From PLA3 sp964592235 (GTDB lineage: Bacteria > Planctomycetota > Phycisphaerae > UBA1845 > UTPLA1): a DNA stretch of 64,000 nucleotides. The stretch spans positions 1 through 64,000 of the forward strand of contig CAZQCF010000002.1 of the NCBI GenBank assembly GCA_964592235.1, read 5' to 3'. Positions 54,121-62,991 of this stretch are shown here, piece after piece. Each line of letters begins with the position of its first letter. Position 1 is the first letter of the stretch. The notes under the pieces are model-generated. The model made no database searches and was not told the DNA's origin. It saw nothing but the letters and a program-made list of their open reading frames with translations. The position numbers were made by a program, and so were the translations under genes.

Positions 54121-55397
54121 CGGCCGCCCCCGTTACGGCTCTTCAGGATTTCCTCTACCTTGTCCGCCATTGCCTCACCTACCACGCGATGGCCGAATGT
54201 GTTGAAGTGGCCATCGTCGATGAAATTGAAACGCATCTGGGACTCACGGCATGCCTTCACGATAGGTTCCGTCAGATCCAAATAGTGAATCCCCTCCCGC
54301 CGGGTAATCGGCTCCAGGTATTGGCGACCGATTTCGTTCAATCGGTCCCACACGCACAGGGGGTCCACGTCATGAGGTGGCGCGACATAGGTCTGCCCTG
54401 TCACCGCCGCCTGCATTTCGAATCGGTGTCCCTGGTACACGAGCAGGAATTCGGCGCCGCGTTCCGCGCATTCCTTCTTCGTCTGACGCAAGACGGCTTC
54501 GATCAATTCCCAGGTTCTTGCAACGCGGTCCTCTAGCGTATCGGCCTTCGTGCGGGCGTTGGCGAGGCTTGTCATGGTTTGTTCGCGCACAGGCATCTGA
54601 CCCGGAGGCAGGGGCGTTGCGCCCCGGTCGAACAAACGCTGCTGAATGAATAAATATCGCACCAGCGCCGACCGGGCAGACAGCCGCTTCCAAGTCGACG
54701 GAATGTACTGCTCGGGTGGAACATAGACCAATGACCCATTCTCCCCGAGGAGCATTCTTGCGATCCAAGGTTCCTGCGGAGCCAGATACACCGAGCAATC
54801 CACCGGGTCATTCGCGACAAAAAGCATTACCACCACATCTGGCCGGTAATCCAAGGCGTAATGATGAATCAGCAGGTACTCGTGCGTCGTGCCGTATCCG
54901 GAATTGGCAAATGTATACCATTCGACCGGCCGATCGGCGCGAGACATTTTCCGCTCCGCCACGGCGGCCATCGTGTCCTTTACATCCACCTGCATGGCCT
55001 CGACCATCGAATCGCCGACGAGGCAGATTCGCCGCGTCGTTGCCGGTTTGACCGCCGAATATACGTCGTGAATATTGTTCCACCCATGCGAATTGAACTG
55101 GTATCTCCCCCGAACCTCCAGCCCGGCGACATACCTGCCCGTCTGATTCGGCATTCGGCGCGGACCGATCAACGGATCCCAGAACATGAACGGCACGTCG
55201 GTCACGTTGAAGAACAACCGGAGAACAAGCTCGGCGAAGACCAGAACCAGACAAAGCGACACGCCCACTGCGAACAACCGATAGACGAAGCCGAACCGAT
55301 TGCGCCGGTGCCGAGGCGCTTCCGCTCGCGAGGCGTTCGCGCCTTCAGCGGATTTCGCGCCGTCGGCCGCATCAATTAGCGATTTGCTCTGTCCCAT
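54117..55397 (-). CDS. Membrane-anchored SGNH-hydrolase-like protein (paralogue B)
   Basis: A 426-residue paralogue of the protein encoded at 45962. It has one N-terminal anchor (LFAVGVSLCLVLVFAELVLRLFF), then RRICLVGDSMVEAMQV with the nucleophile Ser, the central block FANSGYGTTHEYLLIHHYALDYRPDVVVMLFVANDPVDCS, and FIDDGHFNTFGHRVVGEAMADKVEEIL with the Asp-x-x-His catalytic pair. The shared central block (GWGT/GYGT, DYxPDVVV, NDPxDCS) shows common descent. A role in O-acylation or deacylation of the polymer outside the membrane is likely but not shown. It lies 11 bases after the fucose synthase gene. Confidence 0.8.
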   Translation of the reverse strand: MGQSKSLIDAADGAKSAEGANASRAEAPRHRRNRFGFVYRLFAVGVSLCLVLVFAELVLRLFFNVTDVPFMFWDPLIGPRRMPNQTGRYVAGLEVRGRYQFNSHGWNNIHDVYSAVKPATTRRICLVGDSMVEAMQVDVKDTMAAVAERKMSRADRPVEWYTFANSGYGTTHEYLLIHHYALDYRPDVVVMLFVANDPVDCSVYLAPQEPWIARMLLGENGSLVYVPPEQYIPSTWKRLSARSALVRYLFIQQRLFDRGATPLPPGQMPVREQTMTSLANARTKADTLEDRVARTWELIEAVLRQTKKECAERGAEFLLVYQGHRFEMQAAVTGQTYVAPPHDVDPLCVWDRLNEIGRQYLEPITRREGIHYLDLTEPIVKACRESQMRFNFIDDGHFNTFGHRVVGEAMADKVEEILKSRNGGGR

Positions 55398-55408
55398 GGA
55401 GAACTATC

Positions 55409-56341
55409 CTACGATGCCGATCGCAAATAAGACTCGATCGTGCGTTGCAATCCCGTTTCCAGATCCATTCGGGTCGTGAATCCAAACAGCGTCCTGGCTT
55501 TCGTCACATCCAGGCAACGTCGCGGCTGGCCATCCGGCTTGGACGCATCCCAGGTAATCTCGCCATTGTAGCCCACGAGTTGTTTGATCTTCTCCGCAAG
55601 GTCTCGAATTGCAATCTCCTTGCCGGTGCCGAGGTTGACAGGCTCCGCGCCGTCGTACTGCTCCAGCGCAGAGACGATCCCCCGCGCGGCATCATCCACA
55701 TACAGGAATTCTCGGCTGGCTGCGCCCGTTCCCCACAATTCAACGCGGGGAAGATCCTGTCGCTTGGCTTCGACGAACTTTCGGATCATCGCCGGAATGA
55801 CGTGACTCGTCTCGAGATCGAAATTATCGCCGGGGCCGTAGAGATTGACCGGAATGAGATAGATTCCATTCAGCCCATATTGCTGCCGATACGCCTGCAG
55901 CATGACCAGCAGCGCCTTCTTGGCAATGCCATACGGCGCGTTGGTCTCCTCGGGGTAACCGTTCCACAGGTCTTCCTCGCGGAACGGAACCGGCGTGAAC
56001 TTGGGATAGGAGCAAACCGTCCCCACCTGCACGAACTTTGCGACGCCGCGCAAGCGAGCCTCTTCGATGAGATTCATCCCCATCGATAGATTGGAAAAAA
56101 AGAATCGCCCCGGCTGCGCGCGATTCGCGCCGATCCCCCCGACCTCTGCCGCGAGATGGATCACCACGGTCGGCCGCATGTGATCATACATCCGCCGGAC
56201 CGCATCCAGCGACGTTAGATCGTTATTCTGTTTCAGCACAACTTCGCGCGGGACGCCACGCTGCTCCAGTTCGGCGCAGACACGCCGGCCCAGGAATCCC
56301 GCCCCACCCGTCACGGCAATGCGTTGTTCGTTCAGATTCAT
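55409..56341 (-). CDS. fcl: GDP-L-fucose synthase-like reductase/epimerase
   Basis: A 310-residue extended short-chain dehydrogenase. It has VTGGAGFLGRRVCAEL for NADP, LAAEVGGIGANRAQPGRFFFSN and VQVGTVCSYPKFTPVPFREEDLWNGYPEETNAPYGIAKKALL with the Ser-Tyr-Lys triad. These are the signature features of GDP-fucose synthase, which converts GDP-4-keto-6-deoxymannose to GDP-L-fucose. The partner Gmd (GDP-mannose 4,6-dehydratase) is not in the window. It is the first gene of the polysaccharide locus. A promoter must lie in the 93 bases shared with the divergent PPK2 gene. Confidence 0.9.
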   Translation of the reverse strand: MNLNEQRIAVTGGAGFLGRRVCAELEQRGVPREVVLKQNNDLTSLDAVRRMYDHMRPTVVIHLAAEVGGIGANRAQPGRFFFSNLSMGMNLIEEARLRGVAKFVQVGTVCSYPKFTPVPFREEDLWNGYPEETNAPYGIAKKALLVMLQAYRQQYGLNGIYLIPVNLYGPGDNFDLETSHVIPAMIRKFVEAKRQDLPRVELWGTGAASREFLYVDDAARGIVSALEQYDGAEPVNLGTGKEIAIRDLAEKIKQLVGYNGEITWDASKPDGQPRRCLDVTKARTLFGFTTRMDLETGLQRTIESYLRSAS

Positions 56342-56434
56342 GGAGTCCTTCCCCGCCTGCCTGCCCGGGCGCTACAGTTTAAGATGGCGACAAGGGCAGC
56401 CGCAAACCTTTGCAACGCATCGAGGAGGCGCACC

Positions 56435-57241
56435 ATGAAAGACCTGAAGCATTACCGTGTCCGACCGGGCTCAAAGGTGAACCTGAAGGAATTTGCCACG
56501 GCCGACGACGGCGGCATGGTTGAGTCCGACGCGCGCGAGCGCTTTGAGAAACTCAAGGGGCGCATGGAGGATCTGCAGGAAGTGCTGTACGCGCAATGCC
56601 AACACGCGCTGCTCGTCGTGGTCCAGGCGATGGACACCGGCGGCAAGGACAGCACCATTCGATCAGTGTTCACCGGATTCAACCCCGCCGGCTGCCGTGT
56701 TGCTAACTTCAAAGCGCCCAACGAGACCGAGCGCCTGCACGACTTTCTCTGGCGCGTTCACCAGCGTGCGCCGCGCCTAGGGCAGATTGTCGTATTTAAC
56801 CGGTCACACTACGAGGATGTTCTGATCGCGCGGGTTCGGGAGCTGGTCCCGAAGACGAGATGGAAAAAGCGCTACCAGCACATCAACGACTTCGAAGCGA
56901 TGCTGTCGGACGAAGGTGTGCACATCGTCAAGTTCTTCCTGCATATCTCGAAAGGCTATCAGAAGCAGCGGTTGCAGAAGCGGCTCGACAACTTGAACAA
57001 GCATTGGAAATTCGATCCCGGCGATCTCGCCGAGCGCGCGCGCTGGGACGATTATCAAGCTGCCTACGAAGAGGCGATGGAGCGCTGTTCGACCGAACGC
57101 GCACCTTGGTATGTCATCCCCGCGGAGACCCGGTGGTTTCGAGACCTGTTGATCTCGCGCGTCCTGGTCGAGACGTTGGAATCCATGGACCTGCGCTATC
57201 CGCCGTCCAGCATCGACCCGACAACAATTGTCATTGATTGA
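56435..57241 (+). CDS. ppk2: Polyphosphate kinase 2 family protein
   Basis: A 268-residue cytosolic PPK2, a P-loop kinase that moves phosphate between polyphosphate and nucleotides. The Walker A-like loop is AMDTGGKDSTIRS (Gly69-Gly70-Lys71), the Walker B-like segment is VFNRSHYEDVLIARV, and the lid has KFFLHISKGYQKQRLQKRL. The length fits single-domain enzymes, mainly class I or III, which make ATP or GTP from polyphosphate. The ATG at 56435 is chosen because AGGAGG lies 6 bases upstream; an upstream start at 56324 would overlap the fucose synthase promoter. The gene is convergent with the small peptide at 57316. Confidence 0.92.
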   Translation: MKDLKHYRVRPGSKVNLKEFATADDGGMVESDARERFEKLKGRMEDLQEVLYAQCQHALLVVVQAMDTGGKDSTIRSVFTGFNPAGCRVANFKAPNETERLHDFLWRVHQRAPRLGQIVVFNRSHYEDVLIARVRELVPKTRWKKRYQHINDFEAMLSDEGVHIVKFFLHISKGYQKQRLQKRLDNLNKHWKFDPGDLAERARWDDYQAAYEEAMERCSTERAPWYVIPAETRWFRDLLISRVLVETLESMDLRYPPSSIDPTTIVID

Positions 57242-57315
57242 GGGGCGCGGCATCCCCCTGCGGGCACGGGTCGCCCTTTGCACCAATCAAGTCATCCTCG
57301 CCACGCCAGGCTCGA

Positions 57316-57438
57316 TCAGACGCCGGCGAGGCGGAACGGAATTCCGAACAAGTTATTCAGGATCGAAAAAATCGGCGTGGTAAACAATGAATTGATGATC
57401 GCCGTCATCAGCGAGAAAAGAATGTCGCCCAGCAGCAT
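57316..57438 (-). CDS. Small hydrophobic peptide (40 residues)
   Basis: A short frame starting MLLGDILFSLMTAI and ending FGIPFRLAGV before a TGA. A strong Shine-Dalgarno AAGGAGA sits 7 bases before the ATG, which is unlikely by chance. The peptide is almost wholly hydrophobic, with one Asp and one Arg, so it is probably a single membrane helix or amphipathic peptide. It lies 87 bases downstream of the outer-membrane protein gene on the same strand, with a hairpin (CGGTCGC/GCGACCG, 57469-57489) between. No known family was recognised. It may be a membrane-complex subunit or a toxin-like peptide. Confidence 0.6.
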   Translation of the reverse strand: MLLGDILFSLMTAIINSLFTTPIFSILNNLFGIPFRLAGV

Positions 57439-57524
57439 GTTAAAGTCTCCTTCGTTTGTTTCGTTCAGCGGTCGCTGATTCGGCGACCGGTCATCGAATC
57501 GTCCGTTGTCAGGATCGTTGCCGG

Positions 57525-58490
57525 TTAGAAGCGGAAGCCTAAGCCAATGCTCGCCTGGAAATCCGGCGCCTGTTCATTCAGGCCAACCGCCGCACGCATG
57601 TCCAGCGACAGATTATCCGTCAACTGGAACACCGGGCCGGCGCTTAACAAGTGCGAACAGTCCTGCGTGCGGCTGGCCGGGAATACACCGAAGTACTCCA
57701 TGTACAGCGTCGTGCGATCCATGATCTTGTAGCCGGCGGCCAGCGTCGCAGCCGTCTGGAAGAATTGTCCATCCGGTCCATCCGGCACGCGCCCCAGGAT
57801 CGAGCCGTAGATGGTCAGTTCGTTCGTCAACGCGTAGTTCCACGGAAACTTGATCTCGGGGACGACGTTGTTGAAGCTCTTGGAGTCCGACCCGGTCGGC
57901 ACGTACAACGATGGAATCACCGAAAGATTTGGCATCCATCGGTCTTGCTTAAGGATCGGCAGTTTGAAACCGAGGTTCAGATCGGTCCCGCCGTCCACGT
58001 GATCGATGTCGTTTACGCGTCGCCCCGCGGGTGTTTTGATGCGATCGAGAATTTCGGAATACGAATAACCGGCCCAGAACGTGCGGAATTCGAGCCAGTC
58101 GGTCAAGCCGGTCCGCAGCGCCATCTCCGGCATCGTGTGACTGATCCGGCGGCGATCGTGTTCGCGGTCGTAGGAGAACGTGTAACCGCTTTCAAACTGG
58201 AAGTGACCGCGCGGCACAAGCGACGCCGTATCGGAGAAGCCCGGGCGATCCGTTGCGATCGTGCCAGTCAACGGCGGCACGTCGCCGAAGAACCAGAAAT
58301 CGTTTGAGCCGCTTCCGGTTGTCGCCGTGTTGCTCGATGTCTCGCTCATCGTGAGCGGCGGCTCGTCCGACGTGAGCGAAAGTGGCTCATTCGCACGCGT
58401 GGTCATCTGGCCGCCGTCGGATTGTGCTCGGGCCACCGAGACCGACAAAGCCGAAAGGCCGACAACAAGACAAGTCACCGTTCGAGACAT
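57525..58490 (-). CDS. Outer-membrane channel-like protein (MetA-pathway type)
   Basis: A 321-residue secreted protein with signal peptide (CLVVGLSALSVSVARA). The mature part, after a Ser/Thr-rich linker, starts ATDRPGFSDTASLVPRGHFQFESGYTFSYD and consists of alternating strands ending in phenylalanine (SIGLGFRF), the mark of an outer-membrane beta-barrel. The TDRPDFT-type opening is typical of the family first seen in phenol-degradation clusters and now annotated as putative transporters. The ATG at 58490 has GAGGG 8 bases upstream; the open frame beyond it is not protein-like. It probably precedes the small peptide in one transcript. Confidence 0.8.
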   Translation of the reverse strand: MSRTVTCLVVGLSALSVSVARAQSDGGQMTTRANEPLSLTSDEPPLTMSETSSNTATTGSGSNDFWFFGDVPPLTGTIATDRPGFSDTASLVPRGHFQFESGYTFSYDREHDRRRISHTMPEMALRTGLTDWLEFRTFWAGYSYSEILDRIKTPAGRRVNDIDHVDGGTDLNLGFKLPILKQDRWMPNLSVIPSLYVPTGSDSKSFNNVVPEIKFPWNYALTNELTIYGSILGRVPDGPDGQFFQTAATLAAGYKIMDRTTLYMEYFGVFPASRTQDCSHLLSAGPVFQLTDNLSLDMRAAVGLNEQAPDFQASIGLGFRF

Positions 58491-58853
58491 GAGCATCGCC
58501 CTCGATTTGCTGAAAATGATGCCACAATTTCGGCATTCCCTGCACTCATCGTTGCTGGGAATGCACACCGGACGTTCATCGAGCTTCCAGGCATTTACTT
58601 GCGGAGCCGACGGCGATACAGGACTCCGCAACGACTCACTGGGAGGAATAATAACCGCCGGATCCCGCGCGCGGTCAATCGCGAATTTGCCCTGAGAAGC
58701 CCTCTTCGAGTCGATATTTTGAGCCATTTGTCTCCCAATTATCGGGCGGTTAGGCCGCCAATCGAGAAACTCGTATCTCTCTTGCCCCGGATCTATCTCA
58801 ACGTTACGATTTGCGTCGATATTTATCGGACGCAGCCGTGAGGAGGCACATTC
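58491..58853. other. Divergent intergenic region
   Basis: About 360 bases between the outer-membrane protein gene and the cytochrome gene. It carries no supported gene. GAGGAGG for the cytochrome lies at its right end. Both promoters should be here. Confidence 0.5.
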
Positions 58854-60956
58854 ATGTTCCCGAAGAGAAGGCAGTCTGGTTTCGCCAAGCTGCGGAACCG
58901 TGGCGTGATACCGTTGCTTACCGGAGTGATTCTTGTCGCGTCGGGCATGATGTGTACGACGTCGCCGATTGATTTCTCAAACCTCTCTCCGAATGTCGCG
59001 ACGCTGCTTCGACCCGCTCCCGGCCTTCCCGTCGGTGACTATGACTACTTTGGTTCGCTCAAGTCCTCCGCCGAAGCGCGCGAAATGGTCGCCGCGGCCG
59101 GTCTCGACCCGGAGCAGCCGGGGCACTACGCGCGCATCGGACTCGTCCATATCACGCCTGAATTGATCGCTGAAGGACGCGATCTCTTTTTCAAGCAACA
59201 AATCGGCGACCCCTTCACCCTGAACAACATCCTCGGCCTTCTGGGAATTTTCGACCGCGGCATTCTCGAACTGGCCCTTGATTCCTTCGACCCCTCGAAG
59301 GACCCGACCGGCGCCCTCGCCTTCGTGCGCGAAGTTTTCATTACTTCGCTGACGCGCGGCGGGGGTCCGGTGACGAATCTGCGCGTGCGACTCACCAACG
59401 ACCTGCACATCGGTTCTCGAATCATCCCCGCCGGTACGATTCTCGACACGGGTCTCGATGTCGCCGAGGGCGAGTTGATCCCCGTCGGGCTGGAGTCCGG
59501 CACCATCACCTGCGCGCTGTGCCATGCCTCCGTCGATCCGCAAACAGGGCGAACCGTCGCCGGCCGGCCCAACAACGACCTGAACATCAACCTGTTCATC
59601 ACGCTCGCTTCGAACACCGCGTCCGTTTTTCTTCGACTCACGCAGGACGACATCAGCCCGCTCGACCCCGGCTTTCCACGCACCGGTCGAACCATTCTCG
59701 ACAGCCACGGCAACGAGGTGACGCTGCCCGATCCCGTGGCTTTCGAAACCGCCATCGACGATTTTCTCTTTGATGCCAGCCCATTCGGCGGTTTTGAAGC
59801 TGCGCCCGACGGCATCACGTCAGTCACCAAGATCCCCGATGCGTTCACGTTCGGCGAAGGCGGCATGGGCTGGGACGGCGGCTTCGGCGTCGGGCCCTTC
59901 GCAGGCGTCGCCGCCTTTTCCAACGCCGTGCACTCGTTTGAAATCAATCTCCTGACGCCTGCCAACTTCAGCGAGCGCGCCGGCGGGATTGACTCGGAAG
60001 TCTATCTCGGCATCGTCCTTCAGAACGCAGCCGACCCGTCGATACGCGTCCCGGACGGCGTCACTCCGTCGCAATGGCTTGCCCAGGTCCGGCCGCAGGC
60101 GGAGCGAGAGTCACACATCGTGCTGCCGACCTACCCGGACCCGTCTCTTTTCTCGCTTAATGGGTTGGTCTTCAGCCCGCCGGGCAAATCGTTCATGCGC
60201 GATGTGTTGGCGCTTTCGGCCTTTCAACAGAGCCTGAACATCCCGCCAAACCAATCGCCCGAGAATCTGATCGCCCTACTCGATGGGTCGGTCGTGCGCG
60301 GGACCGAGGTTTTTCTTGCAGCCGGGTGCGCCGAGTGCCATCCGGCGCCGTTCTTCACCACGGGCGGGATCACGTCCAATTCGGTGGTGAAAGCGAACAA
60401 CGCCCGTGCCAGCAATCGTCGCGTGCTCGACGGCCTCCTGCGGACGCCCGTGCTGCCCAGCTTCGATCAGCCCGTGCCCCTGCCGCCGGTGCCGAACTAC
60501 CTCACCCTGCCGGCCGAGCCGAACAGTGCCAGAAACACGTCACTCCCTCCGGGCCTCGACCAGGACCCCGGCGGCTACAAGATCATTTCGCTGCGCGGCG
60601 TGTATTTCAAGCCGCCCTACCTGCATGACGGCGGCGTGGCTGTCGGCGTCGACGCCCTGAACATCCTGGAGGATGGGAGTTTTGAAATCGCCGACGCCGC
60701 TGCCGTGGGTGTCCCCGGCACGACATTGATCCCCCGGCCCGTCAGCGCGGCCAATTCGCTCCGCGCCCTGCTCGACCGCGACCTGCGAGCGATTCTCGTC
60801 GCCAACAACCGCGCCAATGCTCAACTGGTCCGCGCCAACATCGAAGGTACCGGGCATGAGTTCTTCGTGGACCCAGGTGCTGGTTTCACATATGCCCAGC
60901 AGGCCGACCTGATCGCCTTTCTGCTCGCGCTCGACGACGACCCGGGGCGGTACTAG
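58854..60956 (+). CDS. Large two-haem c-type cytochrome, peroxidase-like
   Basis: A 700-residue exported protein. A hydrophobic N-terminal segment (VIPLLTGVILVASGMM) acts as signal or anchor. Two haem c attachment sites are seen: CALCH (Cys220-His224) and CAECH (Cys492-His496). The second half has IISLRGVYFKPPYLHDGGVAVGVDALNIL, like the loop that follows haem in the di-haem peroxidase (MauG/CcpA) family, while the first half is unfamiliar. It may be a periplasmic electron carrier or peroxidase. GAGGAGG lies 7 bases before the ATG. It is tail-to-tail with the dockerin-like gene, 14 bases apart. Confidence 0.85.
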   Translation: MFPKRRQSGFAKLRNRGVIPLLTGVILVASGMMCTTSPIDFSNLSPNVATLLRPAPGLPVGDYDYFGSLKSSAEAREMVAAAGLDPEQPGHYARIGLVHITPELIAEGRDLFFKQQIGDPFTLNNILGLLGIFDRGILELALDSFDPSKDPTGALAFVREVFITSLTRGGGPVTNLRVRLTNDLHIGSRIIPAGTILDTGLDVAEGELIPVGLESGTITCALCHASVDPQTGRTVAGRPNNDLNINLFITLASNTASVFLRLTQDDISPLDPGFPRTGRTILDSHGNEVTLPDPVAFETAIDDFLFDASPFGGFEAAPDGITSVTKIPDAFTFGEGGMGWDGGFGVGPFAGVAAFSNAVHSFEINLLTPANFSERAGGIDSEVYLGIVLQNAADPSIRVPDGVTPSQWLAQVRPQAERESHIVLPTYPDPSLFSLNGLVFSPPGKSFMRDVLALSAFQQSLNIPPNQSPENLIALLDGSVVRGTEVFLAAGCAECHPAPFFTTGGITSNSVVKANNARASNRRVLDGLLRTPVLPSFDQPVPLPPVPNYLTLPAEPNSARNTSLPPGLDQDPGGYKIISLRGVYFKPPYLHDGGVAVGVDALNILEDGSFEIADAAAVGVPGTTLIPRPVSAANSLRALLDRDLRAILVANNRANAQLVRANIEGTGHEFFVDPGAGFTYAQQADLIAFLLALDDDPGRY

Positions 60957-60970
60957 GGCTGGGTACGCCC

Positions 60971-61819
60971 CTAATCCGGGCAATTCGCATTCAGCAGGCA
61001 ATCCACGAACATCGCGACATCCGTCGCATCAAACGCGTCGTCGTCGTTCAGGTCCGTTGCGAAGCGCTGCTGCCAGCCGAAGCCGCCGGGGTTAAGCATC
61101 ACGCGCGTAAACTCCTGCACATCCAGCCCGTTCACGCCGCCACTTAGATTGACATCCCCACGCAGCGGAATCGTCGCCGACGCGACGATCGTCCCCGTCA
61201 CAGTCAGACTGCCGAGGCTCGGATTCGCCGGGTCCAGCGGAACCGAGACGTTTGGATTGGTCGTCAACGTGACCGTGCGCCCGACAACCGCGAGCATGCC
61301 GCTCAAGTCGCCGTTCTGCGTCCCCTGATCCGCGAGATTCACCACGTCGTTGCAGGGGATCGGCGGCACCTGTCCCTGAAGCAGCGTGCAGACGATGCCG
61401 GTCGCGTTGTAGGTGAACGTACCGGTCTGATTCGTCGGCACACCGGGGATCGTGAACGCATTGCCGAGCACCGTCGCCGGCGGCTGCGGCACGCCCGGCG
61501 TGGCGTAAAGGAGATTGATGTTCTGCCCGGTCCCCGTGAAGCTCCCAAAGATGCCGAAGCTGATGAACAGGTCGATCTGGTCGTTCAGCGTGAACTGGTA
61601 GTCGTACAGGGTCACTTCGGCCGGCGCGGGCACCGGCAGCGTCTTCGCCGACATGAAACCCGACACGCTCGACGGATCCGAATCGCAGCTCCCCTGAATG
61701 CACAACTGAACGTTGACATTGCTCAAGCCGGGATTCACCGTGAACTGCACCGGCGTCGCGAAGACCGCCAACGGCAACCCCAGATACGCCGCTACCCCGA
61801 ACAAGTGTTTGAATTTCAT
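60971..61819 (-). CDS. Secreted protein with dockerin-like C-terminus
   Basis: A 282-residue exported protein with a signal peptide (FGVAAYLGLPLAVFA). The N-terminal 200 residues are beta-strand rich, with repeated Val/Thr patterns and disulphide candidates (CIQGSC), and no domain I can name. The last 65 residues contain two calcium-binding-type loops, GDVNLSGGVNGLDVQEFTRVM and TDLNDDDAFDATDVAMFVDCLL, as in dockerin type I. In Planctomycetota such modules are common on surface proteins and are not part of cellulosomes. GGGGAG precedes the ATG closely. Confidence 0.82.
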   Translation of the reverse strand: MKFKHLFGVAAYLGLPLAVFATPVQFTVNPGLSNVNVQLCIQGSCDSDPSSVSGFMSAKTLPVPAPAEVTLYDYQFTLNDQIDLFISFGIFGSFTGTGQNINLLYATPGVPQPPATVLGNAFTIPGVPTNQTGTFTYNATGIVCTLLQGQVPPIPCNDVVNLADQGTQNGDLSGMLAVVGRTVTLTTNPNVSVPLDPANPSLGSLTVTGTIVASATIPLRGDVNLSGGVNGLDVQEFTRVMLNPGGFGWQQRFATDLNDDDAFDATDVAMFVDCLLNANCPD

Positions 61820-62046
61820 CGCTCCCCTTCCTTCACGCTGGTACGGCCCCGGTTTTCGGATGAGTCGAGCCTATTATAACGTCTCGACGGCCGGGCCCGG
61901 GGCTGATTTGACAAGGTTTGACAGCGCCCCTCATCGGGACGCAAGATACACGCTACGCACGGCGCAACGGCCTGCGGGACATGGCCTTGCATAGGTTTCA
62001 TGGACGAATTGCATTGGCAGTTTCATGAATTACGGAGCCATTCATC

Positions 62047-62946
62047 ATGACCACGAGCAGCGGCTTGATTCGCATCGGCGTTTTCTATGACGGGGATTTT
62101 TTCTTCCACGTCAGCAATTACTACAACTACCACCACGAGCGCAAGGCGCGAATCAGCATCTCCGGCCTGCACACGTTCATTCGCGACGAAGTCTCGCGCG
62201 GCGAAGACGTGGACATTCGCTATTGTCAGATCGTGGACGCGCACTATTTCCGCACACGCTTGCGCGCCTCCGATGCCGACGAGCGCGACCTGCTCCGCAA
62301 GGAACGCACCTTCGACGAAGTGCTGATGCGCGAGGGCGTCACGACGCACTACCTGCCCAGCACGCGCGACGGTGCGAAGGACATGCAGGTCTGGTTCGCC
62401 CTGGAGGCGTTCGAGCAGTCGATCCACAAGCATTTTGACGTGATTGTTCTCATCGCCTGCGACGGCGACTACCTGCCGCTGGTGCGCAAAATCAATACGC
62501 TCGGCGCGCGGGTCATGGTTCTGGCATGGGACTTCGCCTACGTCGATCACAACGGCATGGAGCGCGAAACACGCACGGCCCAGGCCCTTCTGGAAGAAAC
62601 CACTTACCCGGTGATGATGCATGAGATCATCGACGACCGCGACCGCGCGAGCGACTCGATCGTCAGCGGACTGTTTGTCTCGCGGCGCGAGCCGAGACCG
62701 TCAGTCGATTTGTCAAACAGCGCGTCCATGCCGATCTCCACCGAGTCGCAAAGCGGCACGATTCAGAATCTGCTCGACGGGTACGGCTTCATCACGCCGA
62801 CGGGCGGCGCGGCCGCAAACCTGTTCTTCTTTTACACCGATGTTGAGAACGGTGATTTCAACGAATTGCGAATCGGCGACGAAGTCAGCTACGTCCTCGG
62901 TCAGAACCACAAAGGCCCCTGCGCCAAACGGGTCTCGCTGGTCTGA
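62047..62946 (+). CDS. NYN-domain nuclease-like protein fused to a cold-shock domain
   Basis: A 299-residue protein. The N-terminal part (about residues 8-180) is a NYN/LabA-type PIN-like domain: IGVFYDGDFFFHV with the first acidic residues, then DMQVWFALEAFEQSI and VIVLIACDGDYLPLVRKINTLG with the second acidic cluster. After a linker comes an OB-fold cold-shock-like domain (about 235-299): SGTIQNLLDGYGFIT, FFFYTDVENGDFNEL and EVSYVLGQNHKGPCAKRV. Together they suggest an RNA-binding ribonuclease. GGAG lies 8 bases before the ATG. It is followed 45 bases later by the DUF1579 gene. Confidence 0.87.
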   Translation: MTTSSGLIRIGVFYDGDFFFHVSNYYNYHHERKARISISGLHTFIRDEVSRGEDVDIRYCQIVDAHYFRTRLRASDADERDLLRKERTFDEVLMREGVTTHYLPSTRDGAKDMQVWFALEAFEQSIHKHFDVIVLIACDGDYLPLVRKINTLGARVMVLAWDFAYVDHNGMERETRTAQALLEETTYPVMMHEIIDDRDRASDSIVSGLFVSRREPRPSVDLSNSASMPISTESQSGTIQNLLDGYGFITPTGGAAANLFFFYTDVENGDFNELRIGDEVSYVLGQNHKGPCAKRVSLV

Positions 62947-62991
62947 TCGCCGGTTCGGTTCTGTCGAAGCCCTGTTTCACGGAGGTCCGCC

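Noticed and set aside
58491..58727. N-terminal extension of the outer-membrane protein with cysteines (ECRECRNC)
   Set aside because: It would bury the signal peptide; the ATG at 58490 has a well-placed ribosome-binding site and gives a normal signal.
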